Assembly (NCBI GenBank): GCA_039654915.1
Contig: CM077593.1
Coordinates: forward strand, 80,332,501 to 80,396,500
Origin: Aquilaria yunnanensis
Taxonomy: Eukaryota > Streptophyta > Magnoliopsida > Malvales > Thymelaeaceae
Reading direction: 5' to 3'
Length of the DNA: 64,000 nucleotides
The position numbers and the translations under genes are program-made. Positions 23,840 through 36,052 of the stretch are shown here, one piece after another (the stretch's first letter is position 1; each line of letters opens with the position of its first letter). Under the pieces are notes generated by a model. It saw only the letters and a program-made list of their open reading frames with translations, did no database searches and was not told the origin of the DNA.

Positions 23840-26800
23840 TCTGTACTACAATATAGGCTACTTATTAAATAGAAAATTAACACATCATTTTTAAAAAAAA
23901 GCATATTAGCTACAATGGTGAAAAATACTAAAATAGATTCAATTATTAGTTTTAAAAATCTTTAATCTGTTTGATTAACTGCATTTTTGGAAAATTTTTA
24001 GAATTATCTATTGTCATATGCAATTGTTTACTAATAAGGGCTTAGCATGGAAAGTTTGTTAACAATAACAATTTTAAAAATATAAGTTTCCTATTGTGTT
24101 CAAATATTATTGATCGCCTTCTCCCATTATATTAAATTATTATCATTTTTATTAATTAAATTTATAGTATAATACCATTAATATATGATAAAACCTCAAG
24201 AATTAAAAGTGTGAATATCAGAAATTACTATTGGAATGCATTCCATGTACATTTGTTTACTATTTAAGGAGTATAGGACTTAATACCAGCTAATTTTTTC
24301 AAATATAAACATTCTAAATAATCAATAAATGCATTATAATTCCTTGTTTTGCTATTAGATGACTCAAGGCCTCCACCAAATAATTAATAATGTAAAATCC
24401 TGAATTTAATTTTCTTTTCCTTTATTTGTTAATTTTATTTGTACATTGGGAAAATGGATTGAATTATTATCTAAAAAATAACTTTTTACTTAGCCAAATA
24501 TTTTAAATACCAAGAATTATTTATTTTGGTATTCAATTGATTAGTAATATAGGTTCGGTAGTATGAAATATTAGATTAATTTAAAATAATTATTTATATC
24601 CTAAATATTTTGCTTAAACTATGGAATAATAAAAAATATTGTAATTATTTTTAAATTTATAACAAAAAAATAATGAGTGGATTAATTATTTTGTAATAAT
24701 TATATTGTAAACTTTTAATGTTTGAGAATAATAGTTTTAATATTTTAGAGTAAAATATTTTTTATTTTAGAAGCACTTAATGGTGTTATTGAATTTTTGT
24801 ACCATATAAGTATAATAATTTAATGTTTCTTGGACTAAGGTTTTAATGGCCTAAGCTCTCTTAATCTAATATTAATTAATGGCCCAATATAGTTGAATCC
24901 AAGTTTGTATAAAAAGGCTAAAATTGTGAATATTTTTTTAATTTATGGTCTAGTACATTAGAGTCCAGGTTTGTGTTATGCGTTCATGGGAAAAATTATT
25001 TCAGTTATAATTTTTTGATTGTGTAAATAACTTCAAGCCCAATTGTTTTGCTTTTGAGCTGAAAGATGTTAAAACACCTACAGTATGATGCAATGACCAC
25101 GCATCAGGAGCTCTCAGATGTAGAGTTGTGAGTTATAGACTTTGCGTTTAATTTCATTCCACATATAAGGTAACAGTTAAATTGATAATTGTGCGCAATT
25201 GAATTGAGAAACAAAAGTAGCTACACATTATGTCCCATGGTATTTTGCAGCCTAATTGTTGATGTTCTCTACAATGACAGCAATTCAGAGAGAGAGTTGG
25301 TGAACATAAATGACAAACCACTTATGTGATTGTTAGTGCTTGGTTTAAGATGCCAAATCTTCATAAGAGAATAGATGAAAAATTAAAGAAAGTCTTCCTA
25401 TCTTTATACTTTGCTATCAATGACCACTAAATCTCAACTTTCACTTTCATATTACTAACCAAAATCTTCTTTCAAATAGTGTCTTGTTGACCATCTTTAT
25501 CTTTTATGGTAAGCAATTTTCCAGTATTCATTTCACAAGACAAATGAGTTTCAAAACAAAGGCACAAAACTTACGGTAGATGTGAAAAATGGATACACAA
25601 TCATGTTGTGCAAAAAGGAATTTAAGATCTGAAAGAAATAATTAAATCAAATGATCTTAGTGCACTTTCAGTGTACAAGTTGGTATAACTTACAAAAAAC
25701 TCAACCTTGTGTTGTTTTGAATTGTGAAATATATGTTCAATTGTTCAAACTAAAGCATGAAACTATTATTTAACAATACTATGTGCAGTTATATAAACTC
25801 TACTTTATGTTGTTTTGACCTGTCAAATGTGTTGTTCTATTGTTAGAATCATGACGGCCCATATACTTAAGCCTATTATGTGCAGTATTATCAGATGCTT
25901 TTAAATTTGTGAATGTAGATTATTTTGCCATGCCATGTTCACAATCACTTTTTCATGGTTACCTTCAACTTCACGAAGAGGACCATCCACATTTTTGACA
26001 ACTTGAATTGTGATAAGAAATACTATCCACTTGTTGATGACTTGGCACACCTATACTGACCACTAAAATTTGCTCATATTAGCCATCCCAAATCCATATG
26101 CTAATTTTTTTCCTTTTACTAGTGGGGCATTATGCTTCAGTACTTCAATGAACTTGGGCATCAAGCTTATACAAACTTGTGAATTGAGTAAACTTGTAAT
26201 AGTGTAATTTATATATCTCTATTTGCTACAAAACTTTAATGGTATAGCATAGCTGTTTCTGTAATATTAATAACTTGTTCTCCCATAACTTGGTTGATGT
26301 TCCACAACAACAATAATGTTGTTCTCATGTACTATTGTTACTAGTCATTACAATATTTTTATATGGAAAATATAATCTCTTGTTTCTTTATTCATACACA
26401 TTCTATTGTTCTGTTCTTTGAATATTGTTGTTCACTTAAAATATGCTCCACACCAACGTAACTGGTTATTCACATTAAAACCTAAGCATGTTGTTCAACT
26501 CATAAAATGTGATGTTTAGATGACCATAATTTCTGTTCATATCTTTAAACTAAAAAGTGTCATATTGTAAAATCAGTTTACTTATATTAGTAAAAGCACT
26601 AACATTAAAATTTTTTTTTTGTTAATATTAATTAAAAAATAATGCACTTTCAAGCATAGATATACACTCAAATTTGATGTTTTCTATTGTACATATGATG
26701 TTCTGTTGTTCAAATAGTGTTGTTCGTATCACTAAAAAGGAAACAACACTAATTGTTGACTACTAAAAGTAACAAAAATGTGATGTTCTGTACTATAATA

Positions 26801-27180
26801 GCCACTGGTCTTTTATTTGTAACTTGTTGTTAAGATCAATATAAAGTGCTATTCTCCTTCTAGAAATGACACTGACATTTTCTAAAATACAAAAAAACTT
26901 GCTCATTTATCTCTCTACTTGTTCAGCTTTCCATTATGAGTGTCCTCTGAGCAATTCCTACTTTTCTTCTTGCTCTTTGTTCTTATAGCCAATGGATTTT
27001 ACATATTCAAACAATCAATCGCACAATTGGAGCTTGTACTTGCATCATTAGTAACATTCACACATAAAGGCAAATCAATTCTCTACCTCATCGAAAAAAC
27101 ACATTTTTCAGATAACTTCCTATAATTTTCGTTATTTTTTGCAAGAAATAACAATATTTTATAATTTTCTCATCATGTCA
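23840..27180. other. AT-rich stretch without recognisable genes
   Basis: No open frame here carries a motif I recognise. The left part should contain the 5' end of the Helitron (upstream of ATG 23839), but I could not fix its terminal TC. The right part (about 25000-27180) lies 3' of the FAR1-like fragment and has an unusual density of TGTTGTTC-like words. Confidence 0.5.
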
Positions 27181-27234
27181 TTTCTTCCACACCATGCTTG
27201 TAAAACAACTACTAATATTAACTACACCACAACA

Positions 27235-27690
27235 TGCAACTAATAACTCCTTAGCATTTTTCATCCACTTTCCCAAGAAATACTCACCAAGGAAATGTTG
27301 CACTTTATTAATATTTAAACCACGTAATGCATGATGATGCAATATCCTAAATTCATCAAAGTGCTTGTATGAATATGGGGATCGATTTCAAAACTTCACA
27401 AGATAAGGATGAAGATTATTCTCATCAAAGAAAATTTCATATTAAAAAATAGTCCAACTGTCAATTACACAAGTATAACTGGGAAAAAACACTTTTTCTC
27501 ATCCTTTTGTCCAAACCCCTGATAAATTTTGAGACTATAAAACTCATGTGCTTAATTCAATATAGAAGAGCCAAGAAATTTGCCAATCAATGTGCCTCAA
27601 TTTTGAAAATATTCACTTGCCTCTTTATCCTTCCATTCTTTTGTCCTCTTCTAAATCAAATGAAATATTTTTAGTAACGATGTCATATTA
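27235..27690 (-). pseudogene. FAR1/MULE-type transposase C-terminal remnant
   Basis: The minus strand reads RTKEWKDKEASEYFQN, AHEFYSLKIYQGFG, then FDEFRILHHHALRGLNINKV and FLGEYFLGKWMKNAKELL. The last block matches the SWIM zinc-finger end of FAR1/FHY3 and of Jittery-type MULE transposases (consensus F-x-x-x-GI-x-CRHAL-x-x-x-x-x...YIL-x-RW-x-KDAK). The Cys of the CRH step is replaced (HHHAL). Stops interrupt the frame. No upstream part of the transposase was found. The (AT)n tract starts about 65 bp to the right. A domesticated FAR1 gene fragment is an alternative. Confidence 0.72.
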
Positions 27691-27753
27691 TCATAAATTC
27701 CAACAAGCATGTGGGTTGCACTATCACTCCTTTATATATAAAATATGCTTACA

Positions 27754-27755
<2 letters not shown>

Positions 27756-27846
<91 letters not shown>
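27756..27846. repeat. Long (AT)n microsatellite
   Basis: About 90 bp of uninterrupted alternating A and T. Copy number in the assembly may be unreliable. Confidence 0.97.
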
Positions 27847-27848
<2 letters not shown>

Positions 27849-27895
27849 AGGGAACTATGGAAAAACTTTTAAGTCATCAACCTGCCTAAATGATA

Positions 27896-28117
27896 CTATC
27901 CCAATCGCAAGTGTTTTGCACCATTTTAGTTTTTTGACTTAAATTTATTTATATTAATATTTATTTAAAAATTTTTTAAAACTATATTTAAAAACTATAA
28001 ATCATGTAATCTCTAAATATAAATTTTTAAAAAATTTAAGCAAATATTAATATAAATAAATTTAAGTCAAACCTAAGTATAAAAATTGAAATGGTGCAAA
28101 ACTTTGGAAAGAGGGAG
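27896..28117. mobile_element. Stowaway-like MITE (222 bp)
   Basis: The element is bordered by the dinucleotide TA on both sides (27894-27895 and 28118-28119). Its ends are CTATCCCAAT on the left and CTCCCTCTTT on the right (minus strand), close to the Stowaway/mariner end CTCCCTC. The two arms are long inverted repeats sharing TTTTGCACCATTT and GACTTAAATTTATTTATAT, so the whole element can fold into one hairpin. It has no coding capacity. Confidence 0.86.
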
Positions 28118-28119
28118 TA

Positions 28120-30574
28120 TATAAATTAGCATGAATGACATAAACCTGTTGAAAAAGCTTTCTAAATGACACTCTTTTAAGTTATTCATTACGATATACA
28201 ATAGTTTAGAAAAAAATAAAAACAAAAAATCTAAAAAAACTTATATTATATACAAAGTTCTAAGCATTACACTACCATGAAATTCATGAAAACTTTATGA
28301 CCATACAAATCAAATAGATCAACCTGAACTTACATAAGAACTCAATTAACCCATCTAAAGTTCTTCTGAAATAAGAAATAACCTTACCCATATTGAGCCC
28401 AAATATAAATACCAACTTGAGTCAAAATCATATATTTTTTTAAAGACAAGTTGAAATAATGTAACTTGATCCTCAAAAAATGAAACCATGTGTGGATTAA
28501 ATTTAAAACTCAGTTCATAGGCTAGTTTGCTTAATGGTGCCGATGATATATTTTTACTAAAACTTTTATAAATATTTTGCATACTAAATGGAATACATAA
28601 AGTTGGTATCTCAAATTATTATTATTTTTTTCTCTTGATGCATTATCAAACAATTTCTTATGATAAGTTGAAAAAAATTTTCTTTGCTATAATTTTTATC
28701 ATTTTACCTATATAATATTAATAACTAATTCTCTTGAATATGTATTTTTATACACATATTTTCAATGAGATAATATGAGTGTGTTTATTTACAAGAAAAA
28801 TATGGCTATGTTATTAACTGAAAAAGCTTGGCTTTAAATGTATAAAGTAACATTAACATATCATATATAAATTAATTTTCAACTATCATAGTATATAAAA
28901 AAATTTTGGTATTGAAGTTAAGATTCTTTATTAAAATTTGTGAGAACCTAAAAAAAATAAATAATTTTTTTATAGTTAATTTACTTAATTATAAATGTGA
29001 AATTGAGGAACACAAGTTTCAAAGTAGCAAATAGACATTGTAAGCTAAAAAACTAGAATTGTAAATGATAATCGAGAACTATACATAAATTAATTGACTT
29101 CTAAAAGAACATTGAAAAATTTTAATTGAATAATAATTTTCTTGCAAATTGAATAATAATTTTTTTATAATTCATACTATTATTATAATTTGTTAAGAAC
29201 CAAAAACAATTTAAAAGGTAATACTTTATTCACCTAGTAATTACTTGAATAATTTTTCTCCTCGTGAGTCTAAAAACATTAGTAAAAAATATTTTTTTTA
29301 TTTTTAAAAAGTAATTCTTCTATTTTATATGCCACTCAAAACTATATTCTTAATTTTTATACAAAAACTGAATGGTCATGTCATGTTGTGTCCAATAGAA
29401 GCTAAAGAGTGGAAATAACTTCTTTTTTCAACTAAGTAAACAGAAAAAATTATTAGAAAAGAGAATAAAATCAAGTTTAAAAGCTTTTACCTACTTAAGT
29501 TTTAAAATGTGATGCTTTCTTATTGCCCATTTCATTTTCAAACTCCCACTCTTTGATGCTTTGGGTTACTTAATAAATTTTCCTTGTACCAATTGACTGA
29601 ATTTGTTACTCATACACGACATTAATAAAAAGTTGTAAGTATACATATTTATAATAGATTCAAGGCTTTTATCTTGCTGTTAAGGGGTTTGTTTTATATT
29701 AACTTCTTCTTAAAAGAAAGTTTTGAAGCTTAATGCTTGATTAAAATTGTAATATATTTCCATTATTACTTCTAATTTTCAAAGGATGAACCTTAGTACT
29801 TGACTAATGAAGGATGGCAACTATTGAAGTGTGATGCCAATGTGAAAATGTTACTTTTTGTTATAGATATTAGTGTTATGATTCAAGAAAGATGTGTTAA
29901 AAATTAAATAAAAAAATGGATTGATTTTAAATAATATATATGAAATGTGAACTTAAAAAAGACTAAAATTGATATATGTGACATTCATATAGCTTTTTAC
30001 ATTGAATATCAACAAAGAATTAGGGTCAATCAAACTTTTATTAGAAGTCTAGAACTTTGAAGTGTTCCTATGTTAAACTAAGTTTGGTACTTTCTCACCC
30101 AAACTTTTACTTTAAAGCAAATATGGGTCCATTTACTTTTATACGTTCTTTATTCTATAATTCGGCAAAATAAATCACTAAGAAAGAAGCCTGAATTTAT
30201 AACTCTAATACATTCTTGATTCATTGGAAGGCAATAGCATAGTTGATGTATCAGAAACTGAGGGAAAATCACCTCATATCAATATAGAAAACTAATGTTG
30301 AAAATCTAGGTGAAAATAGTACATTTGTTGCCCTACTTGTAGCGTGTAGGCTTCAAAGCCATTGTGGAGCTCTAGCCTTTATCCACTTATTTTTTTTTCT
30401 TTGACCTGTAATATGTAGATGGACTAGATCAATATTATACATATCAGAGTTATTCTCTTTATTTTTTATAATGATTTGATTTAGTCCAATTTAGAGATTC
30501 CTTGTTATTCATTAATAAGGAATCATTTGTTTCTTTTATAGTAGGGATAAATGTCAAGTGTAACATTCTGATGA
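28120..30574. other. AT-rich stretch without recognisable genes
   Basis: Open frames are short and A/T-biased and none shows a family motif. Nothing repeat-like was detected by eye except A/T homopolymers. Confidence 0.5.
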
Positions 30575-30584
30575 AAAAAATAGT

Positions 30585-32236
30585 TTTGTTCAATACCAAT
30601 ACCTGCATAATAAGTTGTAAATTTTTATCCTTCAATATCAAGATCTCTATCTCCGTAAGTTTAAGTTGCTTACATAAGGTGGGGTTTGTGCTCCTTTCAA
30701 TCGTCAGTTCACGTTCGGCGTGAACACGTGAACTAAAATTAAAATTTATAATCTTAAATGAATATAGTACCTACAAAAAGTTTGTTTGTTTCAACTCTAA
30801 CATCTTGTTTGCTTTTTAACTTACAGGTAAAGAGTTCGCTGTGGTAGTAGTATTTTGTGCGATTTTTGCTTTGTTCATCAGTCTTGATTTTACAAACATT
30901 AAGAATGTAAAAAATCCAACTTCATCAATGTTGAAAAGTGATTGGGGAAAGTTGTATGTTTGAGAATTCTCTTGAGGAAGCAAACATAGAAAACAATAAT
31001 CAAATCCATTTGTAGATGTAGGTGAAAATAAAATAGTGAATAGCGGTCTAAGGATTGGCTGACCATTTTTACTGTTCAAGTTTTATAATAATTGTATAGT
31101 ATATTGCCATGGTATATTTACCCGATTAATTCCTTAATTTTCATTAATTTGCAAATAGACATTAACTATTTGCCTTGCAATTTCCTTATTTATTTGGTGG
31201 AGCTAATTTTGTCTAAATGACTAGGAAAATTTTACATCAAAATGTGAAATCTTGATTTCTTACTAATTAGTCAAAATATCAATATTTTTTGGGAGTAAAT
31301 TAAGAGCCACCAAAATTGAACGAAATTTTAATTTTCCTGCTAATTTTGAATTCATTTTCTTCTTTGATAATTTTCATAATTTTTGCCTACCATAAACGAG
31401 CTTTATTATTGAATATCAATTAGTCAAAATATTTCATATTTTTTAGGAGTAAACTAACAGCCGCCCAAATTGAGTGGATTCAGTGTTGATAAGATGGTAA
31501 AACCTAATGGCGTTGATGTTGCTGTTGTTTTTTTATTAAGGTTATTTTTTGGATATCAATTTTTTGATACATTATGTTCAACTTACAAAAAAAAAAAAGC
31601 CACATGTCAATTCATCATGATCTCTCTAAAAGAAAACACAAAAATCTCCTTAGAGATTGTCTTGCTTTATCATGATTATCACGCTAAAAATGACTATTCA
31701 AATAACCATACTATAGTATGTAGTACTGGGCTACTGTAATTTGACTACATATCATTATCTTCACACTCATCAACTTTAGTTTCCTCATCCATTCCCATTG
31801 AATCATCATATAGAATTTTTTTCCTTTCACCAAAATTTTCACCAGCCTCTAAAGCTAGTGTCTATGTATTGGACACTAGGGTAACTAGCTTGTCCCATGT
31901 AGGAATATAGGATAGACCATAAGGGTTTTGTTGCATTAGTCTAGCATAAAGTTATTTGATCAATAAAGGTTTGAACGCTTGCAAATATTTATAGGGAAGT
32001 TTGTGCTTATGGCTCCAGTCCCTCCATTTAGACTTTGGCATCTTGAATGGTAAGATTTCATCATCCTCACTATAAGAGAAAATTTTTAAAGTAAGAGAAT
32101 TGAACTTTAAATAACATACAAGTCTATACATTGTTAGTTTAGGAACTTAGGACGATACATATGACTCTTTATCTTCTGCATTCTCACAATATTGCTGCTT
32201 CACTGATTTAGCCTTATTACTTTCTTCTTTTTCCAT
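30585..32236 (-). pseudogene. Unidentified gene of the tandem array, copy 1 (3'-truncated)
   Basis: Proposed exons on the minus strand: exon 1 from ATG 32236 (MEKEESNKAKSVKQQYCEN); exon 2 at about 32080-31740 with KWRDWSHKHKLPYKY, QQNPYGLSYIPTWDKLVTLV and MGMDEETKVDECEDND; exon 3 near 30930-30830; exon 4 near 30720-30585 with a K/E-rich likely coiled coil ending KDKNLQLIMQ. The last two exons seen in copies 2 and 3 lie outside the duplicated unit. I recognise no family. The long exon 2 frame contains at least one stop. Function unknown; host gene or gene of an unclassified transposon. Confidence 0.55.
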
Positions 32237-32861
32237 TCCTTTGTATGACCCCCAAGGCTTGATACGTAAATTGTGTTTCCCTAAAATTTTCTCTAAATTT
32301 ATAGAGTTTAACCTTAACTCAGTTTGGTAACAATTTTTTTTATTTTTTTATACTAATTATTAGCCAAATTTTATTCGAATCCCATTATGTAATATTCTCC
32401 ATTCTAATATACTAAAATTCTATTGTAGTTATACTATTCCTTCTAAGATGAGAATAATTATGGTAAGAAATATTTGTTATGCACAAAATATCGAAAATGA
32501 TTTTCACATCAAATGCCTATCGTATTTATCTATGTTTATCTTTGAAATTATTCTGAGGACAATTATTAGAGTATGAAATTGTGAAAAATCATTTTAAGAA
32601 ATTATATTACTAATTTGTTATGGTTACATGTGGTAATTCACATAAGATATATAAAGAATGTACCATACAAAAATTGATGGCTGAAATCATAGAAGATATT
32701 TAGAGTTATTGTGGTAGCCAATTATAAAAAAAATTATTTCAAGGAATTACAATGCTAATTTGTCACAGATACATATGCTAGATACTGAGAAGTACAGCGG
32801 TGGTAAATTAAAATTATGAAAGATATCTAGGGTTTTATACAGTCTAAATGCACGTATATTT

Positions 32862-34048
32862 GAGCCTTGAGACTATGCACCTAGGTGTATAAGCACCTAA
32901 TTAACACTGTTAGAATTCCGTTAGTTGTAAGTATAAATAGTAACTTTTACTTCTTAATATAAGTTATGTTTAATTAGTATAATTATGGAATGTATTAACC
33001 TTATTCAGATATTTAACTATGGGAAAATTTTAAATTTGAATTCATTTGAAAAAATAATAATAATGAAACAAATAAATATAATATGATAAATATGGTAATT
33101 ATTTAAAAACAAGTTTATTCATTTAGTTTTTCGTATAGCCAAAATATATTCTGATAGTAGCATACATTCAGATATCAGTTTCATACAATTGGTTGTCAGT
33201 TTAATACATAAACACAACCAGACAATACAAATAAAAAAATCAGTAAATCCAATACCCAAATCACGCATATAATATTTATACAAATCAAACCCAAATAATA
33301 CATATCACACATTTTGAACGTGGGAGCATACATGACCACATGTGTTATTCTATTAGTCAGAAGTACTCACACAAAATAGTAGACAAACAAATCGCTCGTG
33401 GGATCATACACACAATCACATTGACATACAAATCGAACTTGGGATCATACATACCCACCAGATAATACATCAAGATTATGATAAACAATCTCAGAAGACA
33501 GAACAATACAAATCGTGACAAACAATACACGAATCCAACCAAAAATGTTTGAAATCCGGAATCGCACCTTTTGTCCTGCTCACAACCCACCGCAAGTACC
33601 GTCATAGGCCACCGATCGGCGACGGAGAGCAACGGAGCAGAGAGTGACGGAGCACTAGCGGATCGAAGCCAAGGCGAAGCACCGGCGGATCTGGCACGAA
33701 GTGAGCCAAGGCAGAAGATCGGGAAGAATACGACCAGCTTAGGAGGTCAGTCGGCGACGGAGAGCGAGAGCGAGCGAGAGCTAGAGCGAGCGACGGAGGA
33801 GAAGAGCAACTGAGAGCGATGGAGAGCGAGAGCGAGTGAAAAAGATTACTGGTGGGAGAGAGAAAATTGCGGGAATTAAATGGTAATTACTAAATTTACT
33901 AATTTATAAAAGAAAACTTAGTGATAATTATCACAAAAATTATGAATTTATTCTAATTGATTCAAGTTTTCTTTTAAAACTAAAATTAACTGAACCCAAA
34001 CATCATCTAATAGGTGCACAAGCACCTAGGTGCATTTCAGAATTTGCC
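32862..34048 (-). mobile_element. Non-autonomous MULE (1187 bp) with GC-rich core
   Basis: A 9-bp target duplication, CGTATATTT, lies at 32853-32861 and 34049-34057. Copy B shows the uninterrupted site at about 39335 (TATATTTAGACTTCACT). Terminal inverted repeats share ATGCACCTAGGTG and GCACCTA. The 9-bp duplication fits the Mutator superfamily. The core at 33560-33880 is far richer in G/C than the rest of the window. On the minus strand it looks like a CT-rich plant leader followed by an open frame (33632-33357), so it may be a captured gene start. No transposase is present. Confidence 0.9.
33357..33632 (-). CDS. Short open frame inside the MULE, possibly captured
   Basis: This 91-codon frame begins MLSVADRWPMTVLAVGCEQD and continues into a hydrophobic stretch (FVYCLSRFVLFCLLRLFIII). 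It starts at the end of the CT-rich leader-like GC-rich segment. An alternative plus-strand frame at 33571-33813 overlaps it and is only a low-complexity Arg/Glu/Ser/Ala string. I recognise no family, and the frame may not be translated. Confidence 0.25.
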   Translation of the reverse strand: MLSVADRWPMTVLAVGCEQDKRCDSGFQTFLVGFVYCLSRFVLFCLLRLFIIILMYYLVGMYDPKFDLYVNVIVCMIPRAICLSTILCEYF

Positions 34049-36052
34049 CGTATATTTAGACATCACTCAGGCCAACTCACAAATCTGCATTCTAATTAAT
34101 GTTAAACTCATAAATGTAGCAGTTAGATTCACTTAAACAACTATATTTATCTCTTGATATATTTGCATGTGTGAATATAAATTAGGCGCTTAAAGGTTTC
34201 ATAGTTTATTCCAAATAAATAACAAATTTCCTACAATAAAAACCAGAATTTCGTTGATGTAAGTTTCTTGGTGTGATTTAAAATTGAGATTTGATCTCTC
34301 TTTGTTAGTTTTTTCTTATTTTGTTATTGAAATTTTTTTGGACTTCTTGGTCTTGGTATAAAATTGAGATTTGAATGTGATATTTGTTAATTAATATGTA
34401 TAATATATTCAATAAATTTAATTATACCAACAGAAAGTCTTGTAATGCTTCTGCTTGCCATATCTTAAAGATAATAAATTTATATTAGAGGTCAAAATAA
34501 AGCTTTTTTGATGCCATTGTATAAAGTGACAATATTACGTTGAAAATAATGAGTAAGTAGCGCAAATAAATTTTATTCATTTCAATGCTAAAAGAATTTA
34601 TTTAGAGCATACTGCAAATAAACACTAGGGGCTTTATAATAATTGATCACTTGGGGTCAGGTTCAATAATTGGAGTATTTCCACTTTTATACTTTTCTTT
34701 AGCAACAGCAGAAGTTTAATCCTCCTCTCCATGGTTATCATTGATTTGTCTATCATGTCCAGACCTATAGTTCAATAATCATAGCTTGTAAGTTGTTACA
34801 AGTATTGGACTCGATAAGCCAATTGGGAAATCTCTAACACTAAAATTGGATCCTTTCTTGAGTAATGCTTGATGTATCTCCAAAAAATTCCTTTCATCAA
34901 TCTCACACGCATCAAGGTTATCAATGCCATCCATCTTTTCGGACACCTCAACTTCCTTTCAATCCCTATGTACTATAGGCAATAAAATTACTTTTTTTTA
35001 GGCAGTAAATATACAAACTGCATTTACGTTCAAAGTAAAAAATTACTTCTCAATTTGTAAGGGCAGTGTACATCTCAACTACATATTCTATACTTATGAG
35101 CTTTTTAGACTTACTTTCAAGCTCTACAACCTAAAACAAAAAAAATATAACGACTTTCTGTTATTAATATCAGAAATGAAACAAAAAACGTAAGAGAAGT
35201 AGTTTTGTTGAATACCAATATTTGTATAATAAGTTGTAAACTTTTATCCTTTAATATCGAGATCTCTACATCTATAAGTTTAAGCTACTCATGTAACATG
35301 GTGTTTGTGCTCCTTTCAACCGTTAGTTCATGTTCGACATTAACATGTGAACTAAAATAAAAATCTATAATCTAGAACAAAAAAGTACTTGCAAACCTTT
35401 GATTGCTTCAATTGCAACATCCTGTTTACCTTTAAACTTACAAGTAGAGGGTTCATTATTATAGTAATAATTTCTATGGTTTTTGCTCTAATCATTAGCA
35501 TTGATTTTCTATAAATGTTATGAATGTAGAAAATGCAATATCATTAGTGTTGAGAACTGATTGGGCAAGTTATATGTTAGAGAATTCTTTTGAGCAAGCA
35601 AACAATATTCAAATCCATTTTTGTAGATGTAGCTGAAAAAAAGTGAACAATAGGTTTGAGAAATGGCTGATCACTTTTGCTGTTTTTGTATAGTGTATTG
35701 TCATGGTATCTTTGTTCAATTTATTCCTTAATTTTGGTTAATTTTTAAATGGACATTCACTAATTATCTTGCAATTTCCTTATTTATTTGGTGGAGCTAA
35801 TTTCATCTAAATGGCTCACCTGGAAAATTTTAGATCAAAATTTGGAAGCTTAATTTCTTATTAATTGGTCAAAATATTCCATATTTGTTGGGAATGAATT
35901 AACAACCGCCCAAATTGATTGAAATAAGTATTGATAAGAAAGATTTTCTTACTAATTTTGAGTTCATTTGCTTCTTTGATATTTTTCAAAAATTGTTTGT
36001 CTACCATATACAAGTTTTATTATTGGATATCAGTTAGTCAAATTATTTTATA

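Larger units (their letters stand above)
30575..35198 (-). repeat. Tandem-array copy A (3.43-kb unit plus MULE)
   Basis: The unit starts near the shared word TAGTTTTGTT (30581; again at 35210 and 40492). The A-to-B distance is 4629 bp. Removing the MULE and its target duplication leaves about 3433 bp. Sequence along the unit matches copy B closely with scattered substitutions and small indels. It contains gene copy 1 and the last two exons of gene copy 2. Confidence 0.9.

Noticed and set aside
27590..27942. Open frames with long Tyr-Ile repeats
   Set aside because: They are translations of the (AT)n microsatellite.
33571..33813. 80-codon plus-strand frame rich in Ser, Glu, Arg and Ala
   Set aside because: It is the complement of a CT-rich leader-like segment in the MULE; composition alone explains the open frame.
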